A DNA stretch of 9,403 nt, taken from the NCBI GenBank assembly GCA_002730485.1, contig PCAH01000008.1, forward strand, positions 1 through 9,403, given 5' to 3'. The stretch is from Dehalococcoidia bacterium (lineage in GTDB: Bacteria > Chloroflexota > Dehalococcoidia > UBA3495). Under the pieces are notes generated by a model. That model was not told where the DNA came from and did no database searches. It saw only the letters and a program-made list of their open reading frames with translations. Of this stretch, positions 1 through 6,400 are shown one piece after another (within the stretch, counting starts at the first letter, position 1; the number at the start of each line of letters is the position of its first letter). A program made the translations under genes and the position numbers.

Positions 1-26
1 ACTGATTTGTGTCAAGTGATGTGGAT

Positions 27-263
27 TTACATGAGGCGTTCCAATGCATTCACATCAATATCGTTCCAGTGCAAATAGGGGGTTGCGGTTTGAGGTGTGT
101 CCGTGCCAAAATGCAACGAAGACAAGTAGATGATGATCACATCGTCCGACGCAAGGGTCGGGTCGGTCAGGAGGGGACGGAGAGTGTATGCGGTAGGGAG
201 ATGGGTAGTCGGGTGGGTCGGGAAGGATTGGGCGTAGTAGTGGGTCGGTGGGCGAGAGGGCAT
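27..263 (-). CDS. Small hypothetical protein, 78 aa
   Basis: I do not recognise this protein. The minus-strand frame gives 78 residues with a Pro/Thr/His-rich first half (several PTH and HPTT runs) and a more globular second half containing DDVIIIYLSSLHFG, which reads as a beta strand or buried helix, and ending in DVNALERLM. No signal peptide, metal-binding cluster or catalytic motif is visible. The frame stays open upstream to a farther ATG at 386, but that 119-residue version would translate the 10-bp intergenic repeat into a monotonous Val-Leu-Cys-Phe stretch, so I prefer the internal ATG at 261-263, just before the repeat. It is divergent from the GIY-YIG gene, sharing its 150-bp control region. 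It could be a chance ORF; the aliphatic core in the second half and the clean start beside the repeat argue mildly for a real gene. Confidence 0.45.
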   Translation of the reverse strand: MPSRPPTHYYAQSFPTHPTTHLPTAYTLRPLLTDPTLASDDVIIIYLSSLHFGTDTPQTATPYLHWNDIDVNALERLM

Positions 264-273
264 TGTGACACGT

Positions 274-320
274 GAACAACAAAGAACAACAAAGAACAAC
301 AAAGAACCACAAAGAACAAC
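274..320. repeat. 10-bp tandem repeat in a divergent intergenic region
   Basis: The unit GAACAACAAA occurs about 4.7 times head to tail (units at 274, 284, 294, 304 and a partial at 314); the fourth unit has one change (GAACCACAAA). It begins 11 bp upstream of the minus-strand start at 263 and lies about 95 bp upstream of the GIY-YIG start. The unit length is close to one DNA helical turn, so the A-runs fall on one face, which could favour bending or phased protein binding; this is inference. A CACGTG hexamer (269-274) abuts it. Confidence 0.85.
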
Positions 321-335
321 ACACGCAAGGGAAAA

Positions 336-361
336 ATAGAGGTAATAGAGGTATAGAGGTA
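336..361. repeat. Short 9-bp direct repeat (ATAGAGGTA)
   Basis: ATAGAGGTA is present twice back to back (336-344, 345-353), followed by an eight-base copy lacking the first A (354-361). It lies between the 10-bp repeat and the TATA-like stretch in front of the GIY-YIG gene. The array is too short to assign a role; slippage or a protein-binding array are both possible. Confidence 0.7.
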
Positions 362-374
362 GGAAGTATAGAAG

Positions 375-400
375 TGTATAATACAATCTATCGTATATAC
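375..400 (+). promoter_or_regulatory. Possible AT-rich promoter of the GIY-YIG gene
   Basis: An AT-rich stretch with TATAATAC at 377-384 and the palindrome GTATATAC at 393-400 ends 13 bp before the ATG at 414. It is the most TATA-like DNA in this intergenic region, and its position agrees with the short leaders usual in large DNA viruses. No virus-specific promoter consensus can be matched, so this is a positional inference only. Confidence 0.3.
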
Positions 401-413
401 CCTATCCACCCAA

Positions 414-872
414 ATGACACCTTCCTCGTCAAAACCCTCTCCCCCCCCATACCTCTGCTACCTCATCGCCAACCCGACCTTCACCCGCACCTACGCCGGT
501 TCCACCAACAACCTCACCCGACGCCTCCGACAACACGACGGTGAATTGGTCGGTGGGGCCAAAGCGACTCGTGGATTCGCACCGTGTCAACTGTGGTGTG
601 TGATACGAGGGTTCGGCACCAACAAACGGGCGGCGTTGCAAGTGGAATGGCGGTTGAAATCGCACGGACGACAACGACGACGGTTCGGGTCACGGTCGCC
701 CCTTGTTCGGCGACAGTTGTTGCTGGCACAAGCGTTGGAATGGGCGAAAGAACATTTGGGAGAAATGGGAGAACGGTTGGAAGTAGTATATGGGTTGCCG
801 TCCGCTCCAACAGCTCCAACAGCTCCAACAGCTCCAACAGCCCCAACACTTCCACTACCCCCTTCTACATAA
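414..872 (+). CDS. SLX1-like GIY-YIG endonuclease, 152 aa
   Basis: This is a single-domain GIY-YIG nuclease. The fold's signature is visible in order: YLCYLI (residues 13-18, the GIY strand), TYAGST (26-31, the YIG strand), then NLTRRLRQHDGEL (33-45) with the usual Arg and His residues, GGAKATR (47-53), RGFG (65-68), and ALQVEWRLK (74-82), whose Glu78 matches the metal-binding glutamate. Spacing and the GGA-K-T and ALxxEW motifs are those of eukaryotic SLX1 and viral relatives, the URI branch. SLX1 cleaves branched DNA as part of SLX1-SLX4 and carries a C-terminal RING-like zinc domain. That domain is absent here; residues after about 128 are only an Ala-Pro-Thr repeat tail. Such stand-alone domains occur in large DNA viruses and may serve repair, recombination or host-DNA degradation. 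The CCCAAATG context has no bacterial ribosome site. A second gene follows in the same frame after 57 bp. Confidence 0.88.
   Translation: MTPSSSKPSPPPYLCYLIANPTFTRTYAGSTNNLTRRLRQHDGELVGGAKATRGFAPCQLWCVIRGFGTNKRAALQVEWRLKSHGRQRRRFGSRSPLVRRQLLLAQALEWAKEHLGEMGERLEVVYGLPSAPTAPTAPTAPTAPTLPLPPST
804..848. repeat. 9-bp tandem repeat encoding Ala-Pro-Thr at the nuclease C-terminus
   Basis: GCTCCAACA is repeated four times exactly, followed by a fifth copy with one change (GCCCCAACA). It is in frame with the GIY-YIG gene and codes for five Ala-Pro-Thr triplets at residues 131-145, just before the Pro-rich end of the protein. Near-identical units at DNA level, including third positions, suggest recent expansion by slippage rather than selected protein sequence. 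Confidence 0.9.
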
Positions 873-929
873 CACATCGAATGGAGTTGCCTCAGGACAA
901 TCCATTCACAATCCCATCCATCGTATCCG

Positions 930-1469
930 ATGCCTACTCCGTCGCTCTCTCCTCTCCCCTGTCTTCCAGAGTCGGTCCTCGCTCACATTGGCACCTACCT
1001 CGGTTCATGGCCCCTCTATATCGCTCATCGCCAACGATTGACTCATCATATGCAGGTGCTGCAGGTGTTTGACAGCGATTGGTGGCAGGATTGGGAGACC
1101 CGGGTACGATGGTTGCCGTGGCGTTTGCGACATCCGCTGCAACCTCCACCCCATTTATCATCATCCCCTTCATCGAGAATAGATCCTATCGTGCACACCG
1201 GTTGTGATTCCGGTTGTCCGCTCACGGTGCTTCACGAATGCCTGGGGCGGTTGACGAATGTGACCCGGATGCCTTCATTGGTGCGCCATGCGTACGAAAC
1301 CTGTGATACGGTACGTTGTTGGATAGAGGAGATTATGGACGGGTTGGAACAGTGTGTGCATCGTTCGCCAGAAGCGATGGAACTGTGTCGGCGAATACAC
1401 GAGTGTCGGAGGAAAGTGGACCGATTGAAGACGGAGGCGGATGTATCGCGGAGGGTCGTATGGGAGTAA
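930..1469 (+). CDS. Hypothetical protein with possible N-terminal F-box-like motif, 179 aa
   Basis: Unknown protein. The first ATG after the upstream gene's stop, in the same frame, is at 930, leaving a 57-bp gap. Residues 11-30 (CLPESVLAHIGTYLGSWPLY) resemble the start of an F-box (LPxExLxxIxxYL), a motif that recruits SKP1-cullin ubiquitin ligases and is common in giant-virus proteins; the rest of an F-box is not convincing, so this is only a suggestion. A Trp-rich patch (DWWQDWETRVRWLPW, about 50-64) follows, then a Ser/Pro linker (about 70-83), then a largely helical C-terminal half rich in Cys, Arg and Glu, ending in a probable amphipathic helix from about 140. No repeats such as ankyrin or WD follow. 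Coding is supported by the length without stops and the tight packing with the nuclease gene. Confidence 0.6.
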   Translation: MPTPSLSPLPCLPESVLAHIGTYLGSWPLYIAHRQRLTHHMQVLQVFDSDWWQDWETRVRWLPWRLRHPLQPPPHLSSSPSSRIDPIVHTGCDSGCPLTVLHECLGRLTNVTRMPSLVRHAYETCDTVRCWIEEIMDGLEQCVHRSPEAMELCRRIHECRRKVDRLKTEADVSRRVVWE

Positions 1470-1710
1470 ACCATCACACAGCTATCATACTATCTCATAA
1501 CATCATCCGTGAACCGAACAAGAAAATACACCCGAAACGACCGGCCAATTGCCATAATCGTTTTATCTCTTTCCACATCGTCTCCGTTTTTTCGCAACAC
1601 TACTACTTCGTTTTCGATTCCGCCTTATTGTCCCGATTCCCATTCATTACTGTTCTATCGCTATCGACCGACAACCTTCTCGCGTTCCAACAAAACCAAC
1701 AACAACAACA
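1470..1710. other. 241-bp intergenic spacer with CAA-rich leader
   Basis: No convincing gene is seen here; open frames that cross the spacer only run into the following gene in a wrong frame. The stretch is G-poor and pyrimidine-rich on the plus strand, with several TTTT and TTTTTT runs around 1560-1620. It ends in a guanine-free leader at 1688-1710 made of CAA-type triplets directly before the ATG at 1711. Such unstructured CAA-rich leaders favour ribosome scanning in eukaryotic cells (general knowledge). The spacer presumably holds the downstream promoter, but no consensus can be named. Confidence 0.5.
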
Positions 1711-2730
1711 ATGTCAACGACCTCTTCATCCTCTTCTTCCACCAAGCCATCCACTTCGGCCACCCACACACCGACCACCACAACAACATCTCTCACTCGT
1801 GCGTCCTCAATGTCATCCGCGTCCTCAACACCATCCACACCCTTAGCCTCTCTACCGACGGTCAAGCGCCCACGAAACACATCCAACAGCTCATCCACTC
1901 AATCCTCCCCTTGCGTGACCTATACGACAACGTTCAATGACGACGTGTCCAATTCGTTTTTCAGTGGGTCTCCGTTGAAGGATGGTGTATGGAAGCCACC
2001 GCGGTACATTACCCGCCAAACCACCCAAGAAATGGCCCGTCAGAGTGATGAATTGACACGACGGGAATTGAGTAAGCTCAAGGCAATGGCGAATGGGTCG
2101 ACGATAACGAATGCAGACGGACGACTCCATCCGTCAATGTTATCGGCAGCCTCTTCCAACACCTCTTCCACATCTTCCACATCACTTCCATCTCCCAACA
2201 CGGACACCCGTCTTCACGAAATGATGTGCAAATACGCAGACAAACAACAGGAGATGTGTGCTCAGATTTGTGCACTCAATCAGCGACTTCAAGAGATGCA
2301 AGACCGGTGTTTCACAATGAAGGAAGAGCACCAAAAAGACCGTGAACAACTGGCGGAAGAATGTGACCATCTGAAGGAGGTCAACACTGGGTACGAAGAA
2401 GATATTGAGGATTGGGAACAAAAGTATACTACATTGGAAAGCGATTACAGCGATTTGCAAACGGAATACGATGATATGGATGAGACACTCAACAAGTCGA
2501 ACCAGACATTGGCTCAAACGAAGCATCGCCACCAGTTTCAATCGAATATGCTCTGTTCTGCATTGTGGGTGGCGGTCACTTGTATGGTGTACCTGATGAT
2601 TGACCAGCCGGATACAACGACACCCTACGAATGGCTGACGGAACAATACCATTGGTTGAACCAACAAGGTCAAGATGAGAATGCCACGTTGTTGACGATG
2701 TCGTATTCGATGCCTACTATGCCGTGGTAA
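1711..2730 (+). CDS. Ser/Thr-rich coiled-coil protein with one C-terminal membrane segment, 339 aa
   Basis: No family is recognised, but the architecture is clear. Residues 1-70 are almost entirely Ser, Thr, Pro and Ala (disordered). Residues 75-125 are mixed, including a short FFSGSPLKDGVWKPPRY patch; a second Ser/Thr tract lies near 145-163. Residues 165-275 form a long charged coiled coil rich in Gln, Glu and Asp without proline. A hydrophobic segment at about 280-299 (MLCSALWVAVTCMVYLMI) has no signal peptide before it, and about 40 residues follow, with two NxT/S-like sites. This resembles a type II or near tail-anchored membrane protein, with the coiled coil in the cytosol or virion interior. 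A role in virion membrane or organelle tethering is inference. The start follows a guanine-free CAA leader. The gene converges with the minus-strand gene 16 bp away, its stop lying inside a 15-bp repeat. Confidence 0.8.
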   Translation: MSTTSSSSSSTKPSTSATHTPTTTTTSLTRASSMSSASSTPSTPLASLPTVKRPRNTSNSSSTQSSPCVTYTTTFNDDVSNSFFSGSPLKDGVWKPPRYITRQTTQEMARQSDELTRRELSKLKAMANGSTITNADGRLHPSMLSAASSNTSSTSSTSLPSPNTDTRLHEMMCKYADKQQEMCAQICALNQRLQEMQDRCFTMKEEHQKDREQLAEECDHLKEVNTGYEEDIEDWEQKYTTLESDYSDLQTEYDDMDETLNKSNQTLAQTKHRHQFQSNMLCSALWVAVTCMVYLMIDQPDTTTPYEWLTEQYHWLNQQGQDENATLLTMSYSMPTMPW

Positions 2731-2760
2731 CCTATGCCGTGGTAACCTATGCCGTGGTAG
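2717..2760. repeat. 15-bp tandem repeat carrying the stop codons of two convergent genes
   Basis: CTATGCCGTGGTAAC occurs at 2717-2731 and 2732-2746, with a third copy starting at 2747 that differs in its last two bases. Because 15 is a multiple of three, every unit places an in-frame stop for the plus-strand gene (2728-2730 TAA, 2743-2745 TAA, 2758-2760 TAG) and an in-frame TAG for the minus-strand gene (complements of 2747-2749, 2732-2734, 2717-2719). Both real stops therefore lie inside the repeat. Plus-strand read-through would give Met-Pro-Trp-stop each time. Confidence 0.9.
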
Positions 2761-3244
2761 ACGACGTGGGGGTTGCGCGATTGTCAACCGCGATTTGCTG
2801 ACACCGTTGCATTTCTTTTTGGGGGTCTTTCCCCTCGTCCCGATACGCGTGGTAGATCATCACTTTGAACCAGTTGAAAATGGATTCAACGGTCTGTGGA
2901 TTGTGTCGGTGTAGTGTAGTGGCTTCACGGAACTTTTGGATGAGTTTGTGGTTGTAATCATCGGAGAATTCGTTTTCTTTGACCATCTCTGTATAATCGT
3001 ATGCTAAAAAGTAATCCACATTCATATCCATCATATGCTTGACAAAAATAGGGTTGTTCGAAATGTAATATTGAAACGGTGTCAAGACCAATCGCACATT
3101 GATTTTGGTCATATCACACGCCATATGGAGTGTTTGAATGTCTTTGTCATGTTCTCCAAAAATCGTTTTGAGGTCATTGATAAACCCATAGACAGTCGTA
3201 TTGAACTGTTTGACAGGAGATTCGGTCAGTACAGTGGAAGACAT
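2747..3244 (-). CDS. Conserved giant-virus-type protein of unknown function, 165 aa
   Basis: The predicted protein is mostly helical and soluble. Residues 13-29 (QFNTTVYGFINDLKTIF), an aromatic/acidic segment near 73-87 (DMNVDYFLAYDYTEM) and a Trp-containing helix at 120-134 (ESIFNWFKVMIYHAY) match, from memory, the layout of a family of roughly 150-residue uncharacterised proteins found across giant viruses (FNxxFxxFIxDL, then xFFLxxDY, then a helix of IWxYFxxL type). No function is established for that family to my knowledge, and the match needs a profile search. The last 30 residues, after DEGKDPQKEM, look disordered and Thr/Ser-rich. The start at 3244 is the only sensible ATG; it is divergent from the large collagen-like gene and converges on the membrane protein gene. 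Its codon use is more AT-leaning than that of the neighbouring large gene. Confidence 0.75.
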   Translation of the reverse strand: MSSTVLTESPVKQFNTTVYGFINDLKTIFGEHDKDIQTLHMACDMTKINVRLVLTPFQYYISNNPIFVKHMMDMNVDYFLAYDYTEMVKENEFSDDYNHKLIQKFREATTLHRHNPQTVESIFNWFKVMIYHAYRDEGKDPQKEMQRCQQIAVDNRATPTSSTTA

Positions 3245-3337
3245 TGTATGTGTGCGTATCCGTAGAACAATGAAGAACCAAAAAAAGGAAAACCCGAGTA
3301 AGGAAAGAGTGTGTGTAAAAGTGTAGTGTGCCTAATG

Positions 3338-3364
3338 AACGCATCACGATTGTGATTATGCGTT
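3338..3364. promoter_or_regulatory. Imperfect inverted repeat in the divergent control region
   Basis: AACGC-ATCAC (3338-3347) can pair with GTGAT (3352-3356) and GCGTT (3360-3364), giving a ten-base-pair stem with a four-base GATT loop and a three-base bulge (TAT). It lies between two genes that both point away from it, 94 bp after the minus-strand start and 109 bp before the plus-strand start at 3474. That position makes a transcription terminator unlikely and a dyad protein-binding site more likely. A chance palindrome is possible. Confidence 0.4.
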
Positions 3365-3420
3365 TATGTTAGGGCCATTCTTTAGCGTTCCTTGCGCCAA
3401 GTTCAATTACTCTTTCAAAC

Positions 3421-3453
3421 TCAACTCACGTGTGCAAATTCAACTCACGTGTG
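3421..3453 (+). promoter_or_regulatory. Two 14-bp direct repeats just upstream of the large gene
   Basis: TCAACTCACGTGTG occurs exactly at 3421-3434 and again at 3440-3453, 19 bp apart, each containing the palindrome CACGTG. The second copy ends 20 bp before the ATG at 3474. The spacing is not a multiple of three, so the repeat would be read in two frames if this DNA were coded, which supports starting the protein at 3474 and treating this as control DNA. CACGTG is the E-box/G-box core bound by eukaryotic bHLH and bZIP factors, but it also occurs inside coding DNA in this window (for example at 3729 and within 6477-6488). Confidence 0.45.
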
Positions 3454-3473
3454 ATTGTGTGTATTGTTACCAA

Positions 3474-6400
3474 ATGAGCACCTCTTCGGACACATCCCAC
3501 ACCATTCCTCACGCGTCGACCCCAATGCAGTGGTCTCCTACCGATATGCCACCGTCGTTGACCGACACTCTTAGCGAATTACCAACCGTGGCCCATTGTT
3601 CGGGTGGTTGCATCAGCCTCAACACGGCGTACACGGTTGATGAAACGCCCCGCACTGGTGACACGGGTGACACGGGCGGTACATTGAACCACATCGTGTA
3701 CTCTCCTCAACGGGACACGAGTCAGCACCACGTGTTTCAAACGGGTATGATGTTGCCTGAATCGTGGTTGAGAACCGTTGTTCAACATACCGAAACGGGT
3801 GGTTGCGATACCCAACATCGTGCGTGGCGACTGGTGTTAGAGATGGCTGTCCAAACCATCCCCGATTGTGTCTACCAATGGGGTCTCTACGTGTGCGATG
3901 CTTCTTCGGGAGTATGGGAAGTCGTGCAAGCTACCGATGATGTATGGGAAATGGCCGAGGGGGAATCCACCACTACGTTTGCAATGGATGGACAACGTCT
4001 GTGTGCGGCGGTGGCCTCGTACCGAAACCGAAAACGGGCCGGGTCCAAAGTCGATGTGACAACGGCCTACCCGGTGTGTGTGCTGGGGATGGTTCGGGTC
4101 GATATGGGTCAGTTGCCGGACGCACACACACTCTGTCTCCACCGTCTCCACCTCGAATCGTACGATATCGAAGAGATGGCGGACACCGAAGCCGTCCGGC
4201 AGGCGGATGCACAGAACCGGCGTGTGCAGCGCAAACAGAAAGGGTTCGCGTCCACCGGCGTGTCTCAAACCCTCACGGCCATTCGGTCACTGGAACAGCT
4301 CGCCCAACCGTTTGCCGTGTTGACCGATGAAGCGATTGCCCCTTTTCGGTGGTCCAACCAACCTCATTTTGTGTTGCAATGGATGGTGCGCGGAACCATA
4401 CAGGGTGAAACCGCGATGCAGATTGTGCTGGAACCGATTCGTGGCTCTTGTCCGGTAACTGCCCCTATCATTGTGCCCGTGTTGGTGGAAGACGGACAGT
4501 TTTCGGTTTCGGCCAATACGGTGTTTGCGACGGACATTGATGCGGTGCACATCCGGTTTCATTTGCCCCCTAATCCCACAACCAAGACCACAAGCAACAC
4601 AACAAGCCATACCGCACGTATAGCCATCGACATCACCGACCTGCAGTCCACCCCGTCTCCTATCGTGGACACCACCGTCATAGAAGCCTCTGCCACCGCA
4701 TCGACCGATGTGGCCGATTTTGCGTCGGTGGAACAGCTCAAACAGCAAGTCACCCAGCTCCACAGTGCCACACAAACCCTCGAACGAACACCCGGTCCAC
4801 CCGGTGCGACGGGCAAGCGTGGGCCCAAGGGTGAGCGTGGTGAACCGTTGCGGTTCGGTGACCTCAACCACGCCCAAAAAGAGGAACTGCGTGGAAAACG
4901 GGGGGTGGCCGGTCCACAGGGGAAACCGATGGTCTTTGAAGACCTGACGAAGGAGCAACGGATGCTCATTCGGGGCGAGAAAGGGGATACCGGAGACAAA
5001 GGAGACACCGGGGACAGGGGGGCCGTCGGCCAGGCGGGGAAGTGTTTTACCTTTGATGATTTGACGGATGTGCAACGGCAATTGTTACGTGGTGAGCGGG
5101 GGTTGCGTGGGCAACAGGGTGATGCCTTGACGTTTGAAGAGTTGACCGAATCCCAAAAAGAGGTCCTTCGTGGACAAAAGGGTGAGCGAGGACAGAAAGG
5201 GGATTCGGGGGAGCGTGGGGAACGGGGTCGGGTCGGTCCGACGGGGCCGATTGGTCCGGAAGGGAAACAAGGGCCTCGTGGGTTGCCGGGTATCCCTGGG
5301 GCGAAGGGTGACCGGGGCGAAACCGGCGATTCGGGGACAGACGGGGGGCACGGTCGACCGGCCATCATCAAGACCTCGTTTCCCAGTGTCGAATTGCTTC
5401 GGGATTTTGTGCATAAAAGCCTGAATCTCGTCCCGAATACGTATTACATCATTGACCATCCGACAGAATCATTAGGGTCAACGGCGTCTTCTTCATCGTC
5501 TTCGACATCTTCCTCATCAACATCATCAGCCGACACCGGCGACCACGGCAAACTGTTCGTGTACACCGGTGAACTCGACCTGGAATTGACCGTCGGGTGC
5601 CCCTACGTCGAGAACATCCAGGCACTGTTCCGAGAATACCACGCCACTCTTCGTGCCACCGTGCAATCGGACACCGACGAATGGAAACTCTCTCTCACGT
5701 TACGGTCCGAAGACATTTGTGTGTACCAGATGCGTCGTGGGTTGGAGAGCAGCATCGTCCAGAGTGGGTATGCCGTCAAAGAAAGCCTGGTCACCAACGA
5801 CGCCTTGCAACACGTCGGCAAACTGTGTGGGGTGCAAGGGTCGGCGGGTGAACGGGGTGCCCAGGGTGACCCAGGACAGAGTATGCTGGGGATGAAACTC
5901 GACCACATTGGCACGGAAGCGACCCGTTTGAAATTGCAGCAACCGGACCCCAACACAGTGTTCTTGCAGATTCAAGCCTCCAAGACCCACGAAGCCGGGT
6001 TTTACCTCTACGACGGGCCGAGTGGTGCGTGGCGGTTGCTTCACGGGGTCGATGTCGACACGTCGTTTATGCAATGGATGAAACAGTTTGTCGAGAACCC
6101 GAACCAAGAGAGTGTGCCGTTGGTGCTCTCGATGTTGGCGACCACCCGGAAACAAATGGACGGGCAATACAACAATGTCCGACAAGAACTCCAGGAATAC
6201 CGAACGACCAACGAGAAATGGAAGAAATACCAGTTCGAGCATTGGAAATCGATGGGGAATTCCCAATACCAGCAATTCAACAGCCAATTGTCAGAACACA
6301 ACCAATTGATGGAGAGTGTCGTACAACAGGTCAACACCGTTTCGGACCGGTCCGTCAACAAAGACGAAATCGGAGTCATCAAGAAACTGTTGAACAAGCA

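Noticed and set aside
274..848. CRISPR-like array made of the short repeats
   Set aside because: The 9-10 bp units are directly tandem with no spacers, and no cas-type gene is present.
584..1072. 162-residue plus-strand ORF overlapping the nuclease and the next gene
   Set aside because: It is the nuclease gene read in another frame, with the 9-bp repeat giving Asn-Ser-Ser units; no independent features.
1316..1940. Two plus-strand ORFs (1316-1846, 1509-1940) spanning the spacer before 1711
   Set aside because: Both are low-complexity out-of-frame readings overlapping the supported genes at 930 and 1711.
2182..2787. 201-residue minus-strand ORF overlapping the membrane protein gene
   Set aside because: It reads the 15-bp repeat as Arg-Leu-Pro-Arg-His units and lies opposite the well-supported coiled-coil gene.
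3366..3473. N-terminal extension of the fibre protein from the ATG at 3366 (36 more residues)
   Set aside because: The extension would code a Cys-rich stretch across the 14-bp direct repeats, which are spaced 19 bp apart and so read in different frames; the ATG at 3474 has a better context and starts a Ser/Thr-rich N-terminus like that of the gene at 1711.
4287..5371. Antisense ORFs opposite the collagen region (264 and 270 residues)
   Set aside because: Their Pro/Ser/Arg-rich or hydrophobic sequences are the expected complement of Gly-X-Y codons on the other strand.
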